From: JBBDXS01 sp040902195
GTDB taxonomy: Bacteria; Chloroflexota; Dehalococcoidia; DSTF01; RBG-16-68-14
DNA: 64,000 bases
Direction: 5' to 3'
NCBI GenBank assembly: GCA_040902195.1
Contig: JBBDXS010000019.1
Location: 372,001 to 436,000, forward strand
The first letter of the stretch is position 1. The number at the start of each line of letters is the position of its first letter. Made by a program: the position numbers and the translations under genes. This document shows positions 1 through 7,689 of this stretch, one piece after another. Under the pieces are notes generated by a model. It had not been told where the DNA came from. It was given only the letters and a program-made list of their open reading frames with translations, and did no database searches.

Positions 1-831
1 ATTGTCAGCGGATACCAGACCTGCAATCGTAGGTGTGCTGGCAAACGCCTTCTTGGCTCGATAGACGATTGTGCGCGCGGCCGCGGGTGTAACGTTCAAA
101 ACCCTTGCGATCCTGGGGTATGAGTATCCGTCGAGGTACCTCAACTCCAATGCTTCCCTAAATCGTCGGTTCCTCATTTCCGCGAGTCCCTTGGCCGTCA
201 ACAACGAAAGTTCTTCGTTTTCAATTATGTGAGCGGGATCGTGTGTTCCGACATCGACCGCTTGGCTTAGATGTTTCGACTCCAGCAGGTCGTTCCAGTA
301 AACATCTCTGGCTCTGCGGCGAGCTTGGTCGCGGAGGTAGTCAGTAACGACATTTCGCAATATAGATGCGATCCAGGTCGCCATGTCGGATTCGCCTCGG
401 AAGGTCCCAAGCGCCTGGTATGCGCGAAGCGCGGCCTGTTGCAGGCATTCTTCTGCAGCGTCAAGGGAACCAAGTCTGGCGGCCGCGTAGCGAAAGAGGG
501 AGACCTGACGTTTGACCCAGACTTCATTGAATGCACCCTTCAAGCCAGCCAGCCTGCCTTCGTTCAGACCTAGCTCATCGAGCAGTGCTAATCCAGTCGG
601 CTGCAGCCAAACGCGGTCGTGGCGTATGTCAAGGAAGTGATTCGCTGATGCTAGCTCAAACCCCTCCAGAGAAGCAGCAGAGGGCCCGATCGCAGCAATT
701 AGATCCTGCCTAAGAACGCCAGGATTGGCATGGGCCAATGCCATCGCCAGTATGGAGTCCTCATTGTGGAGGACCTCGAACTCTGGCTTATGATCCTCCC
801 ACAGATCTCGCAAGGCTACGTTCAGAGTCAC
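1..831 (-). CDS. ECF-type RNA polymerase sigma factor, C-terminus cut by window edge
   Basis: The minus-strand frame stays open from a GTG at 831 to the window edge (277 codons visible). The GTG overlaps the stop of the preceding gene as GTGA, which suggests translational coupling. Residues from about 110 resemble sigma region 2: an LFRYAAARLG helix, a DAAEECLQQA segment and MATWIASILRNVVTDYLRD. The part near residue 240 resembles region 4, a helix-turn-helix with ELRYLDGYSYPRIARVLNVT followed by an RTIVYRAKKAF helix. About 100 unrecognised residues precede region 2, longer than a usual ECF factor, and could be a signal-sensing or partner-binding domain. It is the last visible gene of a co-directional accessory cluster. 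Promoter targets cannot be told from the sequence. Confidence 0.8.
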   Translation of the reverse strand, partial: MTLNVALRDLWEDHKPEFEVLHNEDSILAMALAHANPGVLRQDLIAAIGPSAASLEGFELASANHFLDIRHDRVWLQPTGLALLDELGLNEGRLAGLKGAFNEVWVKRQVSLFRYAAARLGSLDAAEECLQQAALRAYQALGTFRGESDMATWIASILRNVVTDYLRDQARRRARDVYWNDLLESKHLSQAVDVGTHDPAHIIENEELSLLTAKGLAEMRNRRFREALELRYLDGYSYPRIARVLNVTPAAARTIVYRAKKAFASTPTIAGLVSADN

Positions 832-1415
832 GTGCCTTCGACCCCCCAGGACTTCGCGTTTGCGATGGCTCTTGCTTTGGTCTCCTGGCGAAGGCGAGCC
901 TCTTCCATGGCGACCTTTAGCAGGTTACACTCGTCGAGATCGCGGGGCTTTTCGTACCAGAGCAGCAGGCCCAGGGCATGTTCCATTCGATGCAAGGTAC
1001 CTTTGGCTACATAGGACGAGCGGGCACTCCTATCTATGAACACGAGCGTATCACTCAACCGCTTGTGATTAGCTGTGATTTGTTCCAGTTCGTGCGAGGC
1101 CCCACCCGGAACTGCAATCATGATGATCATTTCCGCGCTGTCAAACAGGCCCTCCTCGAGCGTATCAGTGGAATAGACACGGGATGATGGGGGAAGCGTT
1201 CCCAATTCATCCTCCGGAAAGTATGCGAAGTGACCTTCTGCCTGGAGGGCATCTCTGATTTGAACGCGCTTGTCATATTCAGCCCCGCCACCCGAACCTG
1301 GACCAAGAACAGGGATGGCCAGAGACGTCTCCCGCACGCGATCCAAGTGCTTCTGCAGAGCAAGTCGAACCTTCGTACGCAAGCGCTTGGCGTGGCTCGA
1401 CAGAGGATCTGTCAC
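828..1415 (-). CDS. Predicted Rossmann-fold nucleotide/nucleoside-processing protein (SLOG/TIR/deoxyribosyltransferase-like)
   Basis: A 195-residue protein without signal peptide or membrane segment. Near residue 35 it has VLGPGSGGGAEYDKRVQIRD, then a GHFAYFPEDE stretch, then SAEMIIMIAVPGGASHELEQ near residue 100. This order (glycine-rich loop, RD-x-L helix, FPED, hydrophobic strand, Gly-Ala/Ser plus Glu) is how I remember nucleoside-deoxyribosyltransferase-like and SLOG/TIR-type nucleotide-processing domains. The Glu of the last motif would be the catalytic candidate. The C-terminal 70 residues are helical and basic. It starts 3 bp after the previous gene and ends overlapping the sigma factor, so the three are surely co-transcribed. 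The family call is tentative; effector, sensor or metabolic enzyme all remain possible. Confidence 0.6.
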   Translation of the reverse strand: MTDPLSSHAKRLRTKVRLALQKHLDRVRETSLAIPVLGPGSGGGAEYDKRVQIRDALQAEGHFAYFPEDELGTLPPSSRVYSTDTLEEGLFDSAEMIIMIAVPGGASHELEQITANHKRLSDTLVFIDRSARSSYVAKGTLHRMEHALGLLLWYEKPRDLDECNLLKVAMEEARLRQETKARAIANAKSWGVEGT

Positions 1416-1418
1416 GTC

Positions 1419-1805
1419 CTAGAAGGCGGCCATGCGATAGGGCCGATCCCGTTCCGGCTGATCTTCTGGCGACGCCTCGACTTCCACCTCGCTCACATGG
1501 TAACGCTTGCCTGTCTCAGGATCCTTAACGACAAAGCGGAAACCGTCTCCAGCCAGGCGGCTAATCTCTGGGGATAGCGATAGAACTTCGTCGGGCTGAA
1601 GCGGCACCGCTTTGGTCAGAACGTCACCAGCCCTCTTCCGGAATGTGCCGGCGGCGCCTTTCAACAGAAGGACTGTCTTCAATATCCGCGTCAGCTCCGC
1701 TCGAATTTCGTTCGGTACAGCTTCCTCTTCCATGAACTCATCAATTGGACGAATATCCGACTCGTACTTCTCGGCCAACATCGCCATGAATGCATCTTTG
1801 TCCAT
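1419..1805 (-). CDS. Small acidic protein of unknown function
   Basis: 128 residues. I chose the ATG at 1805 rather than an in-frame upstream codon because GGAGGAGG lies 7-8 bases before it. The protein is acidic at its N-terminus (a run with EFMEEEA near residue 25) and has an amphipathic helix around residue 45 containing LTRILKTVLLLKG. Its C-terminal third reads like a small beta unit (FRFVVKDPETGKRYHVSEVEV). No signal peptide, membrane segment or cysteine pair is seen. I do not recognise the family. It lies 33 bp after the sigma-like gene and 3 bp before the Rossmann protein; its size, charge and position between two sigma-like genes would suit a regulator such as an anti-sigma or adaptor, but nothing in the sequence proves that. 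Confidence 0.65.
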   Translation of the reverse strand: MDKDAFMAMLAEKYESDIRPIDEFMEEEAVPNEIRAELTRILKTVLLLKGAAGTFRKRAGDVLTKAVPLQPDEVLSLSPEISRLAGDGFRFVVKDPETGKRYHVSEVEVEASPEDQPERDRPYRMAAF

Positions 1806-1838
1806 CTTGGGTTCCTCCTCCTTCACTATGCTCCGGGG

Positions 1839-2366
1839 TTAGTTCGCGACTATATCTCCGAGAGTTGCAGCAAGCTCTCTCCTGGCCTCCCACAGGATCT
1901 TACGTGCGACCCGCTTGTTACACCCAAGGAGCGTCGCAATCTGCCGTGAAGACTTGCCGCCCCAGAACTCCCAGATAAGTACGGCCCTGCAGAGATCGTT
2001 ATCGAGTTCTTCAATTGCCTTTATGACCGCAAGCGAACTAGCGATCCCCAACTCCTCGTCAGGATCCTCGATAAACCTCTCAGTCTCTTCCCTGACCTCA
2101 TTCGTTGCAACATCGAGAAGTCGGGTATCACTCCACAATTTTTCGATGCGCGTAGACACCCAATGACGTACCTTGTCAATGATCAGATTCGTGAAGAGCA
2201 CCGCCGGATACTGCCTGCCAGCAACACCATCGCCGCCGTCGAGGAACTCCGAGACTGCTCCGTCGAAAAGTTCGCTAGCCTGGGCATAGTCACCGATTAC
2301 GCTATAGGCGTATACGGTCATACCTCCACGCAGACTTTCATGATCAAGCACGTCCCGCGGATCCAT
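1839..2366 (-). CDS. Sigma-70-like protein with C-terminal HTH (region 4-like)
   Basis: 175 residues, ATG preceded by AAGGAGG at good spacing. The N-terminal half looks like a degenerate region 2 (tyrosine-rich helix, then ASELFDGAVSEFLDGGD). The last 50 residues form a region-4-type helix-turn-helix: a LDNDLCRAVLIWEFWGGKSS segment, then RQIATLLGCNKRVARKILWE. In sigma factors this domain contacts the -35 element. It is the first gene of the tight sub-operon 2366-1 (87 bp after the second M14 gene) whose last visible gene is another sigma factor, so two sigma-like proteins bracket the small acidic and Rossmann proteins. It could be a true ECF factor or a sigma-derived DNA-binding adaptor. Confidence 0.7.
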   Translation of the reverse strand: MDPRDVLDHESLRGGMTVYAYSVIGDYAQASELFDGAVSEFLDGGDGVAGRQYPAVLFTNLIIDKVRHWVSTRIEKLWSDTRLLDVATNEVREETERFIEDPDEELGIASSLAVIKAIEELDNDLCRAVLIWEFWGGKSSRQIATLLGCNKRVARKILWEARRELAATLGDIVAN

Positions 2367-2453
2367 GGCAGAAACCTCCTTGCCTACACATGATTAGACG
2401 TGGAGACCTTAGATCTGTCACACCGAACGTCGGGAGGAAGAAGAACGAACGTG

Positions 2454-3470
2454 CTAGTTGGCTAGTACGAGCCTGGCAATTAGCCCACCCGGGTACGTAA
2501 GACCCCCAACTCTTGCGGCCATGATTATCGCAGGGCTTTGCAATTTCACCACTACGTTCCCCAATCGAGAGCCGTCTGCCGGATTAATGAGCGCTCCCAG
2601 ATTGTGATTGCCCTTCCCTAGTACCTCGCCGACGCGGAGGGCGGCGGTCGGTACGAAGAGGCCGCCTCGTGGCTCGCTAGGAACTTGCTTTCCACCCTCA
2701 AGATTTCGATCGAGAGTGATTCGCAGAAGAGAGTCTTCTGAATCGACGATAATCGACTGTTGCGAGCCTGGTATTTCGCTCTGATCCACGACACCTGCGT
2801 AGCCCAGGAAGCGAAGGAGGCCATCTGCAATTTCCGCAGCGAAACCGGCGTTGATTGTCCCCGCCATCCCCGCCTGTAGGAACAGTGCCATTCCCGAATG
2901 TGAGTTCACGAGCGACTGTGCAATTGGAGTCGGCGCCTCGCGATCGATGGATCGGCTGTCGTCAGCCTTCTCCCATACCACGGGGAGCCCGAACGAACTG
3001 GCCGCTCTTCGGAGCTGCAAGTTCTTAGGTTCAGTCGAGCTCCGATAATACCGAACCTGTGGTACCTCTAAGACAAGTGAATTGCTCGAATGGATGTCAA
3101 CTAGGAATTGCGCTTCCTGCACGGCTTCCTTAAGCGGGTCCACCAGGTGTTCCTCGAGACTCCGCGGCTGGCCGGGTTCCCTGTCGAAAGCGGAATGTAG
3201 GTCCATACCTTCAAACGGGAAATTCCTTCGGACCGTATCCGTCGCAAGGGGATTAACACACGGAATTAGCAGTACCGATTTCCTAATTGAGCCTTCGATT
3301 TGGAGCAGTCTCTCGATCACGGCGTGAAGGGCAACAGCCCCGTTAAATTCGTCGCCGTGGATACCGGAAATGATTGCTACCTCAGGCCTCGGATCTCGAC
3401 CGAAGCGAACTGCTGTGACTGTCATTTCTCCAATCGGTATGCCAAGTCGAATCAATTGTTCAATCTGCAT
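2454..3470 (-). CDS. M14-family zinc hydrolase, succinylglutamate desuccinylase/aspartoacylase (AstE/AspA)-like
   Basis: 338 residues. The zinc site is visible: GIHGDE (the H-x-x-E pair, residues about 38-43) and VDIHSS near 122 supplying the third ligand. The C-terminal third (GGLFVPTAALRVGEVLGKGN and PGGLIARL) is the beta-rich domain that caps the active site in this family. Members remove acyl groups from amino acids or act as carboxypeptidases; the substrate here is unknown. It begins 12 bp after a longer homologue (3483-4757), and GAGGG lies upstream of its ATG. No signal peptide, so cytoplasmic. No arginine-catabolic or ATP-grasp partner is seen, so the job is more likely tied to the sigma/Rossmann operon downstream. 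Confidence 0.8.
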   Translation of the reverse strand: MQIEQLIRLGIPIGEMTVTAVRFGRDPRPEVAIISGIHGDEFNGAVALHAVIERLLQIEGSIRKSVLLIPCVNPLATDTVRRNFPFEGMDLHSAFDREPGQPRSLEEHLVDPLKEAVQEAQFLVDIHSSNSLVLEVPQVRYYRSSTEPKNLQLRRAASSFGLPVVWEKADDSRSIDREAPTPIAQSLVNSHSGMALFLQAGMAGTINAGFAAEIADGLLRFLGYAGVVDQSEIPGSQQSIIVDSEDSLLRITLDRNLEGGKQVPSEPRGGLFVPTAALRVGEVLGKGNHNLGALINPADGSRLGNVVVKLQSPAIIMAARVGGLTYPGGLIARLVLAN

Positions 3471-3482
3471 TTTCGACAGCCC

Positions 3483-4757
3483 TCAGATGAATGGCTCTGT
3501 AAATCCGACCTCAATCCAGGCACCGACAAGCATTGCGAGATCCGAGCCCTCGTAAACCAATGGATGGCGCCTGATTCCGGTCAGATATGATATCGCGAAT
3601 CCTCCCTGCGGAACTCGAATGGGCACTGCCTCGGCCGTCTCGAGGCACAGAATGTGTCCTAAGATGTCCCCCGGGCGAAAGCCATATAAATCGCCTCCCT
3701 TGAATGAACCAATTCGAAGGCCGCCTTCTTGAGTAGGCGAAAGCAACAGTTGGAATCCATCCCGAAGTTCATGGGAGATCGCAACCATCAGCTCATCGAC
3801 TGAGGGGATGTCTTCTGTAACAACCAAGAATCTTTCGTCAGGTATGCCAGCAATCGCCTCAATATCTTGATCGCCTTCCTCTAGAGGTTCATGACGGATG
3901 GGCTCCACACTCGTACAAAGTTGGGTGTATTGCGGTACGAACAGGCCGCCCCGTGGCGCTGGTAAGACTCGGAGACTTTCGCTCGCATACATGCGGATCG
4001 GTACGACGTTTGGCGACTCTGGAGTCAACTCGGGTGCATCTATGGCCCCGCTCATTGCTAGAATGCACTCCACCAGTCGAGTAGTTTCGCCAGCGTATAT
4101 CCTGTCTCCGCCCCCAAGTTCGATAACCAAAGGCACTGCACCAGTTGCCTTGGAAAGTTGGCAAACTAACGTGCGGGTGAACTGAGAAACGAAGTCGAGG
4201 CTCTCGATTCGGATCAGAGGTAGTCTAAGTTGCGTAGCGATGTTGAAGGAACGTCTGCGAACATCTCTGGACTGTTCGTCTCCAGTCTGTTCAAGGAAGT
4301 CCGGAAACATTAGGACCTCCGGAACCCGTCTCAAGAATCTATTTCCGCCATGAATGTCGATGATGGCTTCCGGGGCAACCTCATCTTGACTAACGTCCGC
4401 AACTATTGCGTCGACGATTCGCTCACCGAGCAGCCCATCCTCATCAGCCAGCACTCGGTTCCAGTCAGCCCTTTCAACAGGTGAACATCTTTCGTCTACC
4501 AAGAGAGCCAAAGGGTTGACGCACGCGATGATTCTGAGGGGACGCTTGCATCTGGCTCCGGAGCTGTAGAGGATCTTCAGCTCCTTCACCAAGTTGAGGC
4601 ATACGGCAACGCTTGCAGGCTCGTCTCCGTGGATTCCGCCCAGTATAGTAATCGGTCCCTGGGGGACAGTCCTTCCTGACCCAAATTCCCAGGAGCGAAT
4701 GTTTACAACCTGTCCCGTGGCAGTCCTAAATTGGTAGAGGACTTTGTCCGTACACAT
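3483..4757 (-). CDS. M14-family zinc hydrolase, AstE/AspA-like, long paralogue
   Basis: 424 residues, upstream partner of the 2454-3470 enzyme. Zinc motif GGIHGDEP (residues about 38-45) and third ligand IDIHGGNRF near 140 are both intact. It shares the APRGGLFVPQ segment and C-terminal capping domain with its neighbour but has about 80 extra residues in the second half (acidic segment near residues 290-330). Tandem unequal M14 pairs can form hetero-oligomers or act in sequence; that is inference. The start ATG follows AGGTAGGT. It is the first gene of the minus-strand accessory cluster and faces the type III modification gene across a 348-bp divergent spacer. Confidence 0.8.
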   Translation of the reverse strand: MCTDKVLYQFRTATGQVVNIRSWEFGSGRTVPQGPITILGGIHGDEPASVAVCLNLVKELKILYSSGARCKRPLRIIACVNPLALLVDERCSPVERADWNRVLADEDGLLGERIVDAIVADVSQDEVAPEAIIDIHGGNRFLRRVPEVLMFPDFLEQTGDEQSRDVRRRSFNIATQLRLPLIRIESLDFVSQFTRTLVCQLSKATGAVPLVIELGGGDRIYAGETTRLVECILAMSGAIDAPELTPESPNVVPIRMYASESLRVLPAPRGGLFVPQYTQLCTSVEPIRHEPLEEGDQDIEAIAGIPDERFLVVTEDIPSVDELMVAISHELRDGFQLLLSPTQEGGLRIGSFKGGDLYGFRPGDILGHILCLETAEAVPIRVPQGGFAISYLTGIRRHPLVYEGSDLAMLVGAWIEVGFTEPFI

Positions 4758-5105
4758 ACCTACCTGGCCTCTGTCTTCCTTTGCGGACTAGCTTGGAGAC
4801 AAACCGAAGCCTAGCGCCGCCGAGCGCAAGATGCATCCGTGACAGTCGTCCTATGTTAAGGTCACGGTTGCTGCTTGGTCAATGACCTCCGTGACCTTGG
4901 AGGAGGGCGTGTGTTTGGGCGGCATCGGGCGCAGGTCCCTTTGTAGGAAAACAGCATGTGATACTAGGGATCGCACTGGCGGTGCCACCCCCCTTCGCGC
5001 TCTCCGGCCGTAAGCTCGCCGCCGCCGTCCACCCACACCCTCCCGTTGCTCGCCGCTCGCCTCGTCGGCTAGCATGGGGCGACTGCGCGGCAGGGAGGAA
5101 GCCTC
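4758..5105. other. Divergent intergenic spacer between M14 operon and type III mod gene
   Basis: No gene is supported here. It must hold the promoters of both flanking operons. The clear structure is the cluster of GGTCA/TGACC half-sites at 4858-4898, listed separately. A TGTGATACT sequence near 4960 could be an extended -10 for the plus strand, but no matching -35 is seen. GGGAGGAA just before 5106 is the mod ribosome binding site. Confidence 0.5.
4858..4898. promoter_or_regulatory. Inverted-repeat cluster (possible operator)
   Basis: Perfect 10-bp arms AAGGTCACGG (4858-4867) and CCGTGACCTT (4889-4898) enclose a second perfect palindrome, GGTCAATGACC (4877-4887). Four GGTCA/TGACC half-sites therefore lie within 41 bp. 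The position in a divergent promoter region and the nested symmetry suggest a protein operator shared by both operons; it could also fold as a hairpin. No binding protein is identified. Confidence 0.5.
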
Positions 5106-7103
5106 GTGACCGAACTCATCTGGGACGGCAAGTACGACCAGGACGGCAAGAAGGTCGCCCCGCTGCGCGTCGCGCTCCCCTTCCAGACCGTTGAGACGAT
5201 CAACGAGTCCGCCCAGGAGCGCCAAAAGATGCTGGACATGTTCAGCACCGGGCGCGACCCCGAGTGGCGCAACCGGCTCATCTGGGGCGACAACAAGTAC
5301 GTCCTGCCGGCACTCGTCCAAGAGCTTGCCGGTCAGGTAGACCTGATCTACATCGACCCACCCTTCGACACGGGCGCCGACTTTTCTTTCGACGTTGCCA
5401 TAGACGGTGAGGATTTCACCAAGGAACCTAGCATCATCGAGATGAAAGCCTACCGCGATACCTGGGGTAAGGGTGTCGAATCCTACGTTCATTGGTTCTA
5501 CCAAGCTGGGCTTCTTTTGCACGGCCTACTACGTGAGGCGGGCAGTCTATACGTTCACCTAGATTGGCATGTCTGCCACTACGCAAAGGTGGTCCTCGAT
5601 GAGATTTTTGGCCAGGACAACTTTCGTAATGAGATCATCTGGAAGAGCACCAGCGCGCATAGCGATTCGACTCGGTACGGTTCCAACCACCAGACGCTTC
5701 TCTTCTACACAAAGGGGCCCGGCTGGACCTGGAACCGACCCCTTATGGACTACGATCCCGAGTATGTTGAGCAGTACTACCGCTACAAAGAGCCCGGCGG
5801 TCGCCGTTTCAAGTCAGGTGACCTCTCTGCTTATGGTTTGCAGGGCGGCGGCTACACCTACAAATGGCACGAACATACCAAGCCGTGGCGGGTCCCTATT
5901 GAAACCATGCAACGCCTCGACCAAGACGGCAAGATCTTCTACACGAAGAACGGCGTGGCTCGCCTGAAGTCCTACCTCGACGAGACAGAAGGCATGCCCG
6001 CCCAGACCATTTGGACAGACAAGGCAGTCCAATATGTGGTGTCATGGGGCGACGAGAAGCTACCGTTCGACACGCAGAAATCAGAAGCGCTGCTCCGAAG
6101 GATCATCAGCGCGTCTTCAGACGAAGGCGATCTGGTACTCGACTGCTTCGCAGGTAGCGGAACCACTCCGGCTACGGCGGAGAAGTTGAACCGACGCTGG
6201 ATCGCCTGTGACCTTGGCCGTTTTGCGATACATACAACCAGGAAACGGCTTCTGTCTCTTCCGGACACCAAGTCGTTCGTTGTCCAGAACCTAGGGAAGT
6301 ACGAGCGGCAATTGTGGCAAGCCGCAGAGTTTGGTGAGTCCGCCCAACAGAAGACCGAAGCATACCGTCGCTTCATCCTCGATCTCTACAAGGCAGCACC
6401 AATCACGGGCTACTCGTGGCTCCACGGCGTCAAGGGAGGCCGCATGGTCCACGTCGGCGCGGTCGATTCGCCCGTCACTCCAGCCGATCTGTCGCAAGTC
6501 GCTGCCGAGTTTAAGAAGTCCATCGGGACGGGTAAGGACGCGCCTACAACCAACGGCGTGGACGTGCTCGGCTGGGACTTCGCCTTCGATATGAACGAAG
6601 GCGCGAAGCAGCAGGCCGCTCAGGCCAACATCAACGTGCGCCTCCTCCGCATCCCGCGCGATGTGATGGACAAACGCGCCGTGGAGCAAGGCGACGTGCG
6701 CTTCTTCGAGCTCGCCGCACTCGCGGTCGATGTGAAGCCCAACGGCATGAAGGTGGATGTGACGCTCACTGACTTCGTCATTCCGCCGGACGACGTGCCC
6801 GAGGATGTCCAGAAGGCGATTACCCACTGGGAGCAATGGATCGACTACTGGGCCGTCGATTGGGACTACAAGGCCGACACCTTCCACAATCAGTGGCAGG
6901 ACTATCGCACGCGCAAGAAGCGTGAGCTCCTGAAGTCCACGAACCACACATACGATGAGCCAGGTGAGTACACGGTCGTCGTCAAGGTGATCGACATCCT
7001 CGGCAACGACACGACGAAGACCATCAAGGTAAAGGTGGGTGGCGATGGCCCCAAGAAGGCGAGCCCCGCCCGAGCAGCTCGGCCTGCTCGAAGCGCGCGT
7101 TAA
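5106..7103 (+). CDS. mod: Type III restriction-modification system modification methyltransferase (Mod), beta-class
   Basis: 665 residues, GTG start after GGGAGGAA. Motif IV DPPFDTG is at residues 84-90 and motif I (DCFAGSGTT) near 347-355, the motif order of beta-class N6-adenine/N4-cytosine methyltransferases. The variable target-recognition part lies between them. The C-terminal 250 residues are typical of long Mod proteins and end with a PGEYTVVVKVIDILGNDT strand segment. It methylates one strand of an asymmetric site to protect host DNA and gives specificity to the Mod-Res complex. The last 59 bases overlap the restriction gene. Mod looks intact while Res is broken, so it may now act as an orphan methyltransferase. 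Confidence 0.92.
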   Translation: MTELIWDGKYDQDGKKVAPLRVALPFQTVETINESAQERQKMLDMFSTGRDPEWRNRLIWGDNKYVLPALVQELAGQVDLIYIDPPFDTGADFSFDVAIDGEDFTKEPSIIEMKAYRDTWGKGVESYVHWFYQAGLLLHGLLREAGSLYVHLDWHVCHYAKVVLDEIFGQDNFRNEIIWKSTSAHSDSTRYGSNHQTLLFYTKGPGWTWNRPLMDYDPEYVEQYYRYKEPGGRRFKSGDLSAYGLQGGGYTYKWHEHTKPWRVPIETMQRLDQDGKIFYTKNGVARLKSYLDETEGMPAQTIWTDKAVQYVVSWGDEKLPFDTQKSEALLRRIISASSDEGDLVLDCFAGSGTTPATAEKLNRRWIACDLGRFAIHTTRKRLLSLPDTKSFVVQNLGKYERQLWQAAEFGESAQQKTEAYRRFILDLYKAAPITGYSWLHGVKGGRMVHVGAVDSPVTPADLSQVAAEFKKSIGTGKDAPTTNGVDVLGWDFAFDMNEGAKQQAAQANINVRLLRIPRDVMDKRAVEQGDVRFFELAALAVDVKPNGMKVDVTLTDFVIPPDDVPEDVQKAITHWEQWIDYWAVDWDYKADTFHNQWQDYRTRKKRELLKSTNHTYDEPGEYTVVVKVIDILGNDTTKTIKVKVGGDGPKKASPARAARPARSAR

Positions 7104-7689
7104 GACCGCCCCCTGCGTCCCCGAGATCCGCAAGGCCGTCGCGGAGTGGCGCGGGCGCTACAAGGGCGTCTCGGACACGACGCGCACCCTGCTCAACTAC
7201 TGGTTCAAGACGGACCATAAGCTCCCCAACGGGCGCTTGTTCAAGTATCACGACTCCCAGCAGGAGGCGATCGAGACCCTCGTCTACCTCTACGAGGCCG
7301 AGGGCATCCGCCGCCACAAGGACCTTCTCGAGCGGTTCGTCGCAAACGAGCCTAACCTCCGCCTCCTTCAGTACGACGACTTCGCTCGCTACTGCATCAA
7401 GATGGCGACCGGCAGCGGCAAGACCAAGGTCATGTCGCTAGCGATCGCCTGGCAGTACTTCAACGCCGTCGCGGAAGGCCGCGACGACTACGCCAAAACG
7501 TCGCTTATCATCGCGCCAAACGTCATCGTCTTCGAACGCCTCAGCACCGACTTTGCCGGCGGTCGCATCTTCCGCGCCGATCCGATTATCCCGCCCGAGC
7601 TCGAGATCTTCTGGGACTTCGATTGCTACATGCGCGGCGACGGCGAGCGCGCTTCGGCTCGCCGCCACCCGCCAAGACCGTCGAGATAG
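7045..7689 (+). pseudogene. res: Type III restriction subunit Res, N-terminal fragment of a broken gene
   Basis: About 214 residues from the ATG at 7045, overlapping the mod 3' end. It holds the Res N-terminus (PEQLGLLEARVKTAPCVPEI, a YHDSQQEAIETL Q-motif region) and the SF2 helicase Walker A KMATGSGKTK near residue 125. The frame then runs into Arg/Pro-rich junk after FDCYMRGDGERA and stops at 7689. The rest of the protein continues in another frame from about 7670. In intact relatives, as I remember them, about 35 residues lie between this point and PPAKTVE, so both a frameshift and a deletion seem to have occurred. An assembly error cannot be excluded. Confidence 0.8.

Noticed and set aside
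4851..5522. Long minus-strand open frame overlapping the start of mod
   Set aside because: It runs antisense through conserved Mod motifs, its translation is Val/Leu/Asp repeat-like, and no family features are seen; it is a codon-bias shadow.
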